Assembly: GCF_001887355.1 (NCBI RefSeq)
Contig: NZ_MPIN01000002.1
Location: 62,001 to 126,000 of the forward strand
Origin: Cystobacter ferrugineus
Lineage (GTDB): Bacteria; Myxococcota; Myxococcia; Myxococcales; Myxococcaceae
Length of the DNA: 64,000 nt
Reading direction: 5' to 3'
Part shown: one piece after another, positions 31,937-40,921 of the stretch
Numbering within the stretch: position 1 is the first letter of the stretch
Layout: each line of letters opens with the position of its first letter
Program-made: the position numbers and the translations under genes
Notes under the pieces: generated by a model
Seen by the model: the letters and a program-made list of their open reading frames with translations, nothing else
Databases searched by the model: none
Told to the model about the DNA's origin: nothing

Positions 31937-33250
31937 TCAGTACCCTCCCTCGCGTGCGGGAATGTTCCTGGGGGGCTGGGGTGTCTGGCTCCGAGGTGGA
32001 CGAGACTCCCGGAGGGTGGACACGGAAGTGGCCTCGGGGCGAGCGCCCGCCAGCAGCCGCTTCACGCCCAGAATGAAGAAGCCCGTGAGGAACAGGTTGA
32101 GGGCCAGGGACAGCAGGGCCACGGTCGTCGCCGTGCCGCTGATGCCATATCCCAGTGCCACGACGAGCACGCCGGCGCCGACTTCTCCTCGTGGAAAGAG
32201 GCCAATGGCGAGGGCGAGCCGTTCGCGCGGGCTCGCCGCCCGGCGGTAGCACAGCGCCGGGAACATCTTTCCCAGGTTGGACAGGAGGGTCACCGCCAGC
32301 ACATGGAGGGCGATGAGGCCCCAGCCCGGGCTGCCCCCCGCAGCGGCGCTGATGCTCTGCTCCGCTTGCCTTGCCGCCCCTGCTCCGCCCAGGGCGGGCA
32401 TCGACAGTCCCACCAGGACCATGAAGCCGCCGGAGATGAGGGTGGCGACGCGCTGCTCGTTGCGCGCATCGAGCCCGGGGAGCTGGCCCTCCAGCGCGTC
32501 CTGCTCGTGCAGTCCGTGCTCGGGATTGGCGCTCATGCAGCCCAGGATGAAGGCGGGCAGGAGGACCTCGAAGTGCACCGCCGCGTCGGAGTCTGCGTAC
32601 CCCGTCGCGAGGTAGATGAGCTCGGAGGCGAGCGCGAGCAGCACCGAATAGCCGAGAACCCAGGGCCAGCGGTACGGGATATGCCAGCGGTGCAGGTACT
32701 TCCACCCCGCCCAGAGGAGCAGGACGATGAGGGCGATGACGCCCCCGAGCTGCCAGCGGAAGCCGACGAGGAGCACCGTGAGCGGCACCATGAGGAGGAT
32801 GGTGTCCAGGTCGTCGAAGATGGCGAGGATGCGCGCCTTGCGGAACATCCACGTCGCGCCCAGGCCCGCGGCGGCGAGCATGGAGAAGAGCACCCCGGCG
32901 CTCGTCGGCGCGGCGAACCGCCCCTGGAGCAGCGCCTCCTTCCACAAGGCGAACTGTCCCCAGAACTCCGGGGGGGCCAGCACGAAGACGAAGTAGAGCG
33001 TGACGAAAATCCAGGGGAAGGTGGCCGCGGTGGCCGCCACCACGTAGTCCCAGCCGTACTGGCGCATGTTCGACTTGTCCAGGTCGAACTCCTGCCCGAC
33101 GTGAATCATGATGAAGGCCAGCCCCACCATGGTGAGCAGCCGGATGACGTGCGTCAGCGGTTCGTAGACGCCTGGTCCGAGCGCCGGAAGCGCCTGCGAA
33201 GCCGCGAGTCCTCCGAGAAGAAGGACGGAGTAGATGAGGACTTTGCGCAT
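31937..33250 (-). CDS. CPA2-type cation:proton antiporter
   Basis: A 437-residue membrane protein with 11-13 hydrophobic segments. Family features are the early LAFIMIHVGQEFDLD helix, AAPTSAGVLFSMLAAAGLG (the conserved discontinuous helix), AIFDDLDTILLMV (the acidic ion-binding pair), and a late FPRGEVGAGVLV helix. It should exchange Na+ or K+ for protons across the inner membrane. The C-terminal 40 residues are a Pro/Arg-rich cytoplasmic tail without a TrkA domain. The Usp fragment directly downstream suggests an original antiporter-Usp pair. Confidence 0.85.
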   Translation of the reverse strand: MRKVLIYSVLLLGGLAASQALPALGPGVYEPLTHVIRLLTMVGLAFIMIHVGQEFDLDKSNMRQYGWDYVVAATAATFPWIFVTLYFVFVLAPPEFWGQFALWKEALLQGRFAAPTSAGVLFSMLAAAGLGATWMFRKARILAIFDDLDTILLMVPLTVLLVGFRWQLGGVIALIVLLLWAGWKYLHRWHIPYRWPWVLGYSVLLALASELIYLATGYADSDAAVHFEVLLPAFILGCMSANPEHGLHEQDALEGQLPGLDARNEQRVATLISGGFMVLVGLSMPALGGAGAARQAEQSISAAAGGSPGWGLIALHVLAVTLLSNLGKMFPALCYRRAASPRERLALAIGLFPRGEVGAGVLVVALGYGISGTATTVALLSLALNLFLTGFFILGVKRLLAGARPEATSVSTLRESRPPRSQTPQPPRNIPAREGGY

Positions 33251-33440
33251 TGCCGACCCCGATGGATGCCTTTTGACTGAAGGTAGGGGACGAGTCGGCC
33301 CGTATCAGTGCTGCTGCTCCTTCCCTCGCCAGTCAGCGAGGCTGGGAAATCTTCATCTGGGGGCTGCGTCCCCCGTCCACTCGAGCAGCGGGCGGGCTGG
33401 GGCCCCCCTGGCGGATGCGGTGGATTCGACTCGTGACCCG

Positions 33441-33469
33441 TTGACTGAAAATACAATTCTGGTCATATT
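33441..33469 (+). promoter_or_regulatory. Sigma-70-type promoter for the TetR-ABC operon
   Basis: TTGACT at 33441-33446, a 17-base spacer, and CATATT at 33464-33469, in a notably AT-rich patch. The ATG at 33476 follows six bases after the -10 box, so transcription from this promoter would give a leaderless or near-leaderless message. Confidence 0.55.
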
Positions 33470-33475
33470 GGCCTC

Positions 33476-34162
33476 ATGGCAGCGTCTTCCCCCCCATCGG
33501 CCACGCCTGTCGGCCGCTCATCCACCGAGGTGCGGCGCCAGCGCATCCTCCAGGTGGCCAAGGGCCACTTCGAGCGCTTCGGCTTCCGCCGCACCCGCAT
33601 CGAGGACATCGCCCGCGAGGCGGGTATCGCCAAGGGGGCCGTCTACCTGGAGTTCGAGAGCAAGGAGGTCCTGCTCCACGCGGTCATCGGCACCCTGTTC
33701 GAGGAGATAGGGCGCCGGTACGCCGCGGAGGTGATGGTGTTGGGGTCGCCCCGCGAGCGGCTGCGCGCCACGCTGCGCTTCTCCTACCGCGAGCTCGCCC
33801 GCGATACCTTGTTCGAGCGGCTCGTCCGCGAGGATCCCGAGGTGGCGGTGCTCCGCTCCCTGGCGGAGTCCGGAGACAACCCGCGCAAGGCGGATGCCCA
33901 GCTGGAGATGATTCGCGGCTGGGTGCGCGAGGGGATCGAGCGGGGCGAGTTTCGCGCCGATCTGGACATCGAAGCGGTGCCCTTCGTCCTGGGGCTGATG
34001 CGCTTCCTGCACTATCACACCGGGCTCGTCACCACCGGAGACCGCATCTCCCGCGAGCGCCTGCTCGACGCCGTCATCGACATCTTCATCGCGGGGCTCT
34101 CCGCGCCCACTCCCCCTGCTCCGCCCCCGCGCAAGCGCCCGGGCGGGGATTCCAAGAGGTAA
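33476..34162 (+). CDS. TetR/AcrR-family regulator of the ABC operon
   Basis: A 228-residue TetR protein with the HTH at about 18-62 (RRQRILQVAKGHFERFGFRR, then IEDIAREAGIAKGAVYLEF). The stop lies four bases before the ABC ATPase start, so it probably autoregulates the exporter operon. The C-terminal 20 residues are Pro/Arg-rich. No ribosome-binding site lies upstream of the ATG, consistent with the leaderless arrangement suggested by the promoter. Confidence 0.88.
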   Translation: MAASSPPSATPVGRSSTEVRRQRILQVAKGHFERFGFRRTRIEDIAREAGIAKGAVYLEFESKEVLLHAVIGTLFEEIGRRYAAEVMVLGSPRERLRATLRFSYRELARDTLFERLVREDPEVAVLRSLAESGDNPRKADAQLEMIRGWVREGIERGEFRADLDIEAVPFVLGLMRFLHYHTGLVTTGDRISRERLLDAVIDIFIAGLSAPTPPAPPPRKRPGGDSKR

Positions 34163-34166
34163 GGCC

Positions 34167-34898
34167 ATGCATGCCATCGAGATCGAGCAACTCACCCGCG
34201 TCTACGGCTCCGTCCGGGCCGTGGACGGGGTGAGCTTCCATGTAGAGCCCGGAGAGATTTTCGGCTTCATGGGTCACAACGGCGCGGGGAAGACGACCAC
34301 CCTGCGAATGCTGCTCGGGTTGACGCGTCCCACCTCGGGCGGGGCCCGGGTGCTCGGCCACGACGTGGTGCACGAGAGCCTCGCGGTGCGCCGTCAATGT
34401 GGCTTCCTTCCCGCCAGCTACGCGCTCCCGGCCCACATGACGGCGCGCCAGTTCCTCCACTACGTCGCCGCGATGTTCGACCTCGACGCCGGCGTGGCCG
34501 AGACGCGCATCCAGTCGCTGCTCCAACTCTTCGGGCTCGAGGCCGCGGCGGACCGGAAGCTCGGTGGCTTCTCCACCGGCATGACGCAGAAGGTGGGGCT
34601 TGCCCAGGCCCTCGTCAACGAGCCTCGCCTCCTGCTGCTGGACGAGCCCACCTCGGGGTTGGATCCGCTCGGCCGCCACGAGCTGCTCGAGCACCTGCGC
34701 CGCCTGTCCTCCGAGCACGGCGTCACCGTGCTCTTCTCCAGCCACATCCTGTCGGACATCGAGACGCTCTGCCGACGTGTCGCGGCGCTGCACCAGGGCA
34801 GGCTCGTCGCCTTCGGCCCCGTCGAGGCGCTCAAGAGCGAGCACCGCTCGGCGAACATGGACGAGCTCTACCTGTCGCTCGCGAGGAGGGCCGCGTGA
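34167..34898 (+). CDS. ABC transporter ATP-binding protein
   Basis: A 243-residue ABC ATPase: Walker A GHNGAGKTTT at about 36-45, Q-loop CGFLPASYAL, the signature helix at FSTGMTQKVGLAQAL (degenerate LSGGQ), Walker B LLLLDEPTSGLDP, and the H-loop in LFSSHILSD. It resembles the NosF/CcmA-like exporter ATPases paired with ABC-2 permeases. AGAGG precedes ATG 34167; its stop overlaps the first permease start by four bases. Confidence 0.92.
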   Translation: MHAIEIEQLTRVYGSVRAVDGVSFHVEPGEIFGFMGHNGAGKTTTLRMLLGLTRPTSGGARVLGHDVVHESLAVRRQCGFLPASYALPAHMTARQFLHYVAAMFDLDAGVAETRIQSLLQLFGLEAAADRKLGGFSTGMTQKVGLAQALVNEPRLLLLDEPTSGLDPLGRHELLEHLRRLSSEHGVTVLFSSHILSDIETLCRRVAALHQGRLVAFGPVEALKSEHRSANMDELYLSLARRAA

Positions 34899-35665
34899 AG
34901 GCGCGCTTTCTCTGGCTCGACATGCGGGCCACGCTCGGCGAGCGCAAGACCTGGCTGGCCGCGGGCATGATGCTCTACGCGGCCATCTCCATGCCCTTCA
35001 TCGCGGCGAAACCGCCCAAGCACGTGCTCTCGGCGCTCGAGGGGTGGTTCTCCACGTCGGATCCCTTCATCCTCTTCCTGTTCGTCTGGACGGACCTGGC
35101 GATGAACAAGTGCATCCTCATCCTCGGGGTGGTGCTCGCGGGCAGTCTGCTCATCCGCGAGCGGGAGACGGGGCAGCTCGCGGTGTTGCTGTCCAAGCCC
35201 ATCTCGCCCGCCGCGTACTTCCTGACGCGGACGTTGTCGGCCTGTGCCGTCATGGCGGTGCTCTACATTGGCACGCACCTGGCCGCCGCGCCGCTCATCG
35301 CCCGGAGCGTGCCGGGGTTCCGCGCGGGGCTCTTCTTCGCCTCCATGGCGGTGCACCTCTTCGCCGCGCTCTTCACCGTCTGCTTCAGCGCCCTCATGTC
35401 CGTGCTCATCCAGCGGCGGGCCATGGCGGGACTCGTCAGCCTGCTGGTGCTCAGCCTGCTCGTGGGCATGGCCTTCATGGGCTTCTACAACCCCGCCTGG
35501 AGTGGCATCTCCGCCTTCAACCCCCTCACCCAGGGCATCTCCGTGCTCGGCCATGTGGATGAGCTGCACCCCGGGCACGTGCTGACGCCCATCGCCATCC
35601 TGCTGGGGATGAACGCGGCCGTACTCGCCCTCGGCGCCCTCCGGGTGCGCCAGTTGGAGGTGTGA
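34895..35665 (+). CDS. ABC-2-type permease, first subunit
   Basis: A 256-residue membrane protein with six transmembrane helices. RERETGQLAVLLSKPISPAAYF is the cytosolic coupling segment typical of NosY/ABC-2 permeases. The start is GTG 34895, overlapping the ATPase stop as GTGA with GAGGAGGG upstream. A much longer frame beginning inside the ATPase gene is spurious. It probably pairs with the ATPase and the second permease as a heteromeric exporter or membrane-remodelling transporter. Confidence 0.85.
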   Translation: MKARFLWLDMRATLGERKTWLAAGMMLYAAISMPFIAAKPPKHVLSALEGWFSTSDPFILFLFVWTDLAMNKCILILGVVLAGSLLIRERETGQLAVLLSKPISPAAYFLTRTLSACAVMAVLYIGTHLAAAPLIARSVPGFRAGLFFASMAVHLFAALFTVCFSALMSVLIQRRAMAGLVSLLVLSLLVGMAFMGFYNPAWSGISAFNPLTQGISVLGHVDELHPGHVLTPIAILLGMNAAVLALGALRVRQLEV

Positions 35666-35669
35666 CGCC

Positions 35670-36458
35670 ATGCGGGCCACTCTTCGCCGCTACCGTCTCA
35701 TCGAGGCCCGCCATGCCCTTGGATGGCTGCCCCTCGTGTCCCTGCTCGTGGGCATCGCCATGGTCGTCTTCACGGCCGTGCTCATGCCGCTGTTTCCCCC
35801 TCCCGTCATCACCTTCATGGAGCGCGCGTTCCTCATCCGCGGAATGGGCGCCGTCATCCTGCTCAACGAGTATGTCGGCATCTACCTCATGGTCTTCTTC
35901 GGCGGTGCCACGGGGCTGATACGGGCCCTCGTCGAGCCACGGGAGAACCGGGCCCTCGACATGCTGCTCAGCAAGCCCATTTCCCGCCGCGCCTTCCTGA
36001 TGGCCCGGGTGGGCCCCGTCCTGCTCGCCTCCATGGCCGTGGGCGTGGTGATGTCCCTGGTCCTGGGGCTCGTCGTGCGGCCCTTCACCGGCGAGGGCGC
36101 CAACGTGAGCGTCGCGGGAGCGGTGGGCGCCGGGCTCATCTTCACGGCCCTGGCGGTGGTGCTGCTCTGCGTGCTCGTCGTCCCGCTCCTCCTGGTGCAT
36201 GACGCGCTCCAGGGACTCCTCATCGCGTTCGCGATGTGGATTCTGCCGATGATCCCCACCGCGGTGCTGCTCTACCGCCCCGACCTCTACGAGGGGCGCG
36301 ACAGGCTGAGAGACCTGCTCGTCCTGGGACCGAACCTCCTCTGGTACGACGCGGCGGTGCCACGGCTCACGGCCATCACGCTGGCCGTGGCCTCGTTGGG
36401 CGCCTGGGGGGCACTCGTGCTCGGCACCCGGATGTTCGAACGCGCGGAGCTGCGTTGA
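35670..36458 (+). CDS. ABC-2-type permease, second subunit
   Basis: A 262-residue, six-helix membrane protein. Its cytosolic segment EPRENRALDMLLSKPISRRAFL parallels that of the first permease (LLSKPIS shared), showing they arose by duplication. GGAGG lies before ATG 35670, which begins four bases after the upstream stop. It ends convergently ten bases from the response-regulator gene. Confidence 0.85.
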   Translation: MRATLRRYRLIEARHALGWLPLVSLLVGIAMVVFTAVLMPLFPPPVITFMERAFLIRGMGAVILLNEYVGIYLMVFFGGATGLIRALVEPRENRALDMLLSKPISRRAFLMARVGPVLLASMAVGVVMSLVLGLVVRPFTGEGANVSVAGAVGAGLIFTALAVVLLCVLVVPLLLVHDALQGLLIAFAMWILPMIPTAVLLYRPDLYEGRDRLRDLLVLGPNLLWYDAAVPRLTAITLAVASLGAWGALVLGTRMFERAELR

Positions 36459-36468
36459 GCGCGCGGCG

Positions 36469-37719
36469 CTAGGGGCTCCGGGTCTTGCGCACGTCCACCG
36501 CGGCGGTGCCCGAGGGCCCGCCCTGCGTGAGCAGTTGGATGGAGTGGACGCGCCGCTCCACTTCCTGGGCATCGAGGAAGATGGACAGCATGTCGCGGAT
36601 GGTGGGCAGCACCCGGGCGAGCGACACGGGGGTGAGGAGCTGAGGATCCACCCCGGCCTTGCGGCACGCGCGCGTCATCGTCGAGGGCGCGATGACGGGA
36701 GACAGGCCACAGCGCGCCACCACCGCGTCGAAGAGCGAGCCCGTATGCCCCGCGGGAGGATGCGCGGCGGCGGTGGGCGCATGCGTCGCGGGCAGGTGAT
36801 GCGCCGAGGGCGACACGGCGGCGGGCGTCACCGGATGAGGATGAGCGTGCGTGGACGGGTGCGCGTGCGCATGCACGGGAGCATGCGCGGCGGAGGAGAC
36901 GGCGGGGAAGGAGCCGGAGGGAGTGGTGAGCCCCTCGGACTCCGCGCGGCGCCGCAGCTCGGTGCGCACCTGGGCACGCAGCACCTCGATGTCCTCCGTC
37001 TTCGAGCAGAAGGCATCCACCTTCACCGCGAGCGCCTCGGAGATGAGCTTCGCGTCGAAGCCGGACGTCAGGCCCACCACGGCCACATGGGCCGTGCCAT
37101 CCAGGCTGCGCACCGAGCGCACCCACTCCGGCCCATCCAACCCCGGCATCTCCAGGTCCAACAGGATGCAGTCCACCGGCTGGGCTTCCAACAGCCGCAT
37201 GGCGTCCGTGCCGGACTCGGCGATGATGACGTCATGGCCGTCCTTGCGCAGGGCGTCCGCGGCGCGATGGCGGAAGTCGATGCGGCCATCCACCACCATC
37301 ACCCGGCGGCGCCGGCCGGCGGAAACCAGCCGGGGCGTGCCGTCCGCCTCGGGCACCTGCGTGAGCTCGTGCGCCTTGCGCACCACGTAGGCCGGGTCGT
37401 AGGGCTTGCCCACGTAGTCATTGGCGCCATGGGACAGGCCCTTGAGCCGCTGCACCACCGCCGCCTCGGTGGACAGCATCAGCACGGGCAGGTTCGCGGT
37501 GCGCGTGTCGCGCCGCAGCTCCTCCAGCAGCTCCACGCCGTCCCCGTCCGGCAGCAACATGTCCAGGATGAGCAGCTCGAAGTCCTGCTCGCGCAGGGCC
37601 TTGCGCGCCGAGGCGAGGCTGTCGCACAGGGTGGTACCAAACCCCGCGGCGCTCAACACCCCGCGCATGTCCGCGCGCACCGTCGCGCTGTCGTCCACGA
37701 TGAGCACACGTGCCTTCAT
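36469..37719 (-). CDS. Double-receiver response regulator with His-rich linker
   Basis: A 416-residue protein at the end of the chemosensory operon. Two CheY-like receiver domains are present: residues 1-120 (VLIVDDSATVRADM, phosphoacceptor Asp in LLILDMLLPDGDG, Lys in YVGKPYDP) and about 135-255 (MVVDGRIDFRHRA, ILLDLEMPGLDG, later AFCSKTED). A low-complexity His/Ala/Pro linker (repeats of HAHP, about 280-325) leads to a C-terminal helical region of unknown type, rich in SLARVLPTIRDML. In the second receiver one of the acidic-pocket residues is Gly-Arg (VVDGR), so it may be phosphorylated poorly. ATG 37719 overlaps the cheB stop. Confidence 0.85.
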   Translation of the reverse strand: MKARVLIVDDSATVRADMRGVLSAAGFGTTLCDSLASARKALREQDFELLILDMLLPDGDGVELLEELRRDTRTANLPVLMLSTEAAVVQRLKGLSHGANDYVGKPYDPAYVVRKAHELTQVPEADGTPRLVSAGRRRRVMVVDGRIDFRHRAADALRKDGHDVIIAESGTDAMRLLEAQPVDCILLDLEMPGLDGPEWVRSVRSLDGTAHVAVVGLTSGFDAKLISEALAVKVDAFCSKTEDIEVLRAQVRTELRRRAESEGLTTPSGSFPAVSSAAHAPVHAHAHPSTHAHPHPVTPAAVSPSAHHLPATHAPTAAAHPPAGHTGSLFDAVVARCGLSPVIAPSTMTRACRKAGVDPQLLTPVSLARVLPTIRDMLSIFLDAQEVERRVHSIQLLTQGGPSGTAAVDVRKTRSP

Positions 37720-38792
37720 GCCGTTCCTTCCCTCGCGTCCGCCCGTGCGAGCGCCGTCAGCAACATGGGCAGCGCCGTCAGCCCCACCACATGCTGCGCC
37801 GCGCCCAGCCGGATGGCCTCGCGGGGCATGCCGAATACCACGCACGTCGATTCATCCTCTACCACCGTGGTGGCCCCCGCGCGCCGCATCGCCCCCAGCC
37901 CCTCCGCTCCGTCTCGTCCCATGCCCGTCAGTAAACACCCGATGGCCGCCCCGCCCAGTTCCCGCGCCACCGATTCGAATAACGTGTCCACCGACGGTCG
38001 GCAGGAGTGACGCTCGGGTCCGTCTTCGAGCCACAACCTCCCACCCCGGACCACCATGTGCCGATTGCCCGGTGCCATGCGCACGCACAGCCGGCCCGGC
38101 AGCGGCAGGGCCTCGCCGTCCACGGCCTTGCGCACCTGCAGGCCGCTGCGCGCCTCCAACCACTCCACCATGGCGGTGTCGAACTGCTCGGTGGTGTGAA
38201 GCACCAGCAGCATGGGCAGGGGGAAGCCCGGCGGCAGCGCACCGAGCAGGAAGCTCACGGCGGCGGGCCCCCCGGTGGAGGCCCCCACGACGAGCAGCCG
38301 GGGAGCCTGGGCGAGCGTGGGGACCGCCGGCACCACGGGCGGGGGGCGGACCGGCTCGCGCTCGCGCTGGAAGCGAGCCCTCACGTGGGTGATGACGCGC
38401 ACGCGCGCCGCCAGCCGCACCCGCTCCAGGAACGTGCGCGACCACTTCGCGTCCGGCGGACCCGAGGGCTTGTCCACGGCGTCCACCGCCCCCGCGGCCA
38501 GCGCGTCCATGGTGCGTTGGCCCTCGGTACGGCTCTCCGCCGCCGAGAGCACGACGATGGGGGTGGGGCAATGGGCCATGATGAGCTCGGTGGAGCGCAG
38601 CCCATCCAGCTTGGGCATCATCAGGTCCATCGTCACCACGTCCGGCCGCACCCGGTGGCAGTGCTCGAAGGCCTGCTGGCCGTCGATCGCCTCACCCACC
38701 ACCTCGAACGTGCCATCCGCCGTGAAGAGCTCCGCGAGCCGGCGGCGCATCGTCAGGGAATCGTCGACGATGAGGACGCGCAGGCGCTTCAT
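37716..38792 (-). CDS. cheB: CheB protein-glutamate methylesterase
   Basis: A 358-residue CheB: receiver (VLIVDDSLTMRRRL, Asp in VVTMDLMMPKLDG, Lys in AVDKPSG), linker, then the methylesterase with its Ser-His-Asp triad in GASTGG, LVLHTTEQF and LTGMGRDGAEGL. The usual QHMP around the catalytic His is LHTT. It removes methyl groups from receptor glutamates, opposing CheR. Both ends overlap neighbours by four bases (ATGA), so synthesis is coupled to CheA and the double receiver. Confidence 0.92.
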   Translation of the reverse strand: MKRLRVLIVDDSLTMRRRLAELFTADGTFEVVGEAIDGQQAFEHCHRVRPDVVTMDLMMPKLDGLRSTELIMAHCPTPIVVLSAAESRTEGQRTMDALAAGAVDAVDKPSGPPDAKWSRTFLERVRLAARVRVITHVRARFQREREPVRPPPVVPAVPTLAQAPRLLVVGASTGGPAAVSFLLGALPPGFPLPMLLVLHTTEQFDTAMVEWLEARSGLQVRKAVDGEALPLPGRLCVRMAPGNRHMVVRGGRLWLEDGPERHSCRPSVDTLFESVARELGGAAIGCLLTGMGRDGAEGLGAMRRAGATTVVEDESTCVVFGMPREAIRLGAAQHVVGLTALPMLLTALARADAREGTA

Positions 38793-40921
38793 GAGGCGGA
38801 CCTCCGTCCCTGGGCGGCACCCTGGGCCGCCAGCCGCGCCACCGTCTCCAGGAAGCGGTGCTGGTGGAACTCGCCCTTGACGATGTAGGCGGACACGCCC
38901 GCTTCCCGGCTGCGCCGCAGATCCTCTTCCGTGGCGAGTGAGGACACCATGAGGATGGGCAGGGACTGGAACTCGGGGGTGGCGCGCAGGTGGCGCGTGA
39001 CGTCCAGGCCGGACATGCCCGGCATCTCCACGTCGACGATGAGCAGCGAGTGGCCGCCGCGCTTGATCTTCTCCAGGCCCTCCTCGCCGGAAGCGGCCAG
39101 CTCCACCTGGTAGCCCGCGGCCTCGAGGATGCTCTTCTCCAGCATGCGCGTGGTGACGGAGTCATCCACCACGAGGACGCGGTGGCGCGTGAGGGGACGC
39201 ACCTGGGGCACCCCCCCCGTGGTCCCGGACTGGATGCGGCGCACCAGCCCGGCGGCATCCAGGAGCAACAGGGGCACGCCCTGCTCGTCGAAGCTGGCAC
39301 CAGCCACCAGCGGCAGGGAGGGCACGGTGGCGGGCAGGGGCCGGCTCACCCGGCGGGAGATGCCAAGCAGCTTGTCCACGCCCACCGCGGCCCGGCCACC
39401 GGTGCCCGCGTCGAGCACCAGCACGGACCAGGCCCGGGGCCGCTGCGCGCTCGCCCCCGCGCTGTCGAGCACCTCCACCAGGGGCTGGAAGGACAGCACC
39501 TCGCCTTCGTGGGAGATGCTGCCCCGGCCCCCCGTCCAGGTCACGGCGTCGCCCTGCAGGTGGAGCGCGCCACCGAGCGACTCCAGGGGAAGCAGCAGGC
39601 GCTGGCCACCCGCCAACACCCCCAGCACCTCCAACGAGGCCAGGGTGAGGGGCACCTCCAACTGGATGCTCGTGCCCAGACCCGGCCGGGAGGAGATGGA
39701 CACCTCGCCCTTGAGCCGGCGCACGGTGTCGCGCACCACGTCCAGGCCCACGCCGCGGCCAGACAGGTCCGTGACAGCGCGGGCCGTGCTGAAGCCCGGC
39801 CGGAAGAGCAGCTCCAGCAGCCCCGCTTCGTCCAGGGTCTCCACCTCGTCGAGCGTGGTCACGCCGCGCTCCAGCGCCACCTGTCGCACCCGCCCCAGGT
39901 CCACGCCCCGCCCATCGTCCTCGCACAGGAAGGACACGCGCCCTCCCCGCCTCCGCACCTCGAGCTTGAAGATACCCATAGGGGACTTGCCCAGGGCCCG
40001 GCGCTCGTCGGGGTTCTCCAACCCATGGTCCACGGCGTTGCGCACCACGTGCAGCAGCGCCTGGCGCACCGCCGACAGCACGTGTCCGTCGATCTGGATG
40101 TCACCGCCCTCGGCGCGCACCTCCACCTGGCGGCCGAGCGAAGAGGCCACGTCGCGCGCGGCCAGTTCCAGGGGGCCGAAGAGCGTCTGCGCGGGGACGA
40201 GCCGCAGGGCATGGGCCCCATCGCGCAGGCGTCCCAGCTCCGACTCCACCTGCCCCAACCCACCGCCCAGTTGCCGCCCCGCCTTGCCCAGCGACGAGCG
40301 GATGCCCTCGGCCACCGCCAACACCCGCGACAGCCACCGGGCACGCTCGGCCGCCGTGCCACTGGAGGCCACCGGCGAGGTGAGCTGCTCGATGAGGCCG
40401 TTGGCCCCCTGCTGCGCCTGGGCGAGTGACTCCACCACGCCGCGCAGGCCCCCGAGCTGCACCACCGCCTCGCTCAAGCCCTCCAGGAGCGTGTCCAGCC
40501 GCTCCAGCTCCACGCGCACCACCTCGGACGAGGACGAGGGGGCCTCGGCGAGGCGGATGGCGGACTCTTCCTGCGTGGGAGTCTGCTCGGGCGCCGGTGG
40601 CGGCGCGTCCAGGGCATCCAGGGCGACGGCCATCTGGCCCACCAGCCGCAGGAACTCGTGCACGCTGTCGGCGGGCAGGACGTTGCCGCTGTCGCGGTAG
40701 GACGAGAGCGCGTCCTCCACCGCGTGCGCCATCTCCGCCAGGCGCACCTGCCCCACCACGCGCGCCGCCCCCTTGAGGGTGTGCGCGTAGCGGAAGAGTT
40801 CGGGCACGGCCTCCGCACCTCCCTCGCCGTCGTCCAGCGCGAGCAGGCCCTGCGTGAGCTGCTCCAGCAGCTCCCGGGCCTCGATGCGGAAGTAGAGCAG
40901 GGGATCACTGTCCAGGCTCAT
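38789..40921 (-). CDS. cheA: CheA histidine kinase with C-terminal receiver (hybrid)
   Basis: A 710-residue hybrid kinase. The Hpt domain has the phosphoacceptor in YAHTLKGAARVVG (His47); a variable region and a dimerisation/linker helix follow. The HATPase domain is at about 260-430 (HVVRNAVDHGLENPDER, DDGRGVDLG, DLSGRGVGLDVVRDTV), then a CheW-like domain to about 560 and a receiver at about 585-700 (VLVVDDSVTTRMLE, Asp in LLIVDVEMPGMSG). The short P1-P3 linker leaves no obvious CheY/CheB-binding P2 domain, and the fused receiver may substitute. This CheA-CheY architecture resembles FrzE of Myxococcus. Confidence 0.93.
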   Translation of the reverse strand: MSLDSDPLLYFRIEARELLEQLTQGLLALDDGEGGAEAVPELFRYAHTLKGAARVVGQVRLAEMAHAVEDALSSYRDSGNVLPADSVHEFLRLVGQMAVALDALDAPPPAPEQTPTQEESAIRLAEAPSSSSEVVRVELERLDTLLEGLSEAVVQLGGLRGVVESLAQAQQGANGLIEQLTSPVASSGTAAERARWLSRVLAVAEGIRSSLGKAGRQLGGGLGQVESELGRLRDGAHALRLVPAQTLFGPLELAARDVASSLGRQVEVRAEGGDIQIDGHVLSAVRQALLHVVRNAVDHGLENPDERRALGKSPMGIFKLEVRRRGGRVSFLCEDDGRGVDLGRVRQVALERGVTTLDEVETLDEAGLLELLFRPGFSTARAVTDLSGRGVGLDVVRDTVRRLKGEVSISSRPGLGTSIQLEVPLTLASLEVLGVLAGGQRLLLPLESLGGALHLQGDAVTWTGGRGSISHEGEVLSFQPLVEVLDSAGASAQRPRAWSVLVLDAGTGGRAAVGVDKLLGISRRVSRPLPATVPSLPLVAGASFDEQGVPLLLLDAAGLVRRIQSGTTGGVPQVRPLTRHRVLVVDDSVTTRMLEKSILEAAGYQVELAASGEEGLEKIKRGGHSLLIVDVEMPGMSGLDVTRHLRATPEFQSLPILMVSSLATEEDLRRSREAGVSAYIVKGEFHQHRFLETVARLAAQGAAQGRRSAS

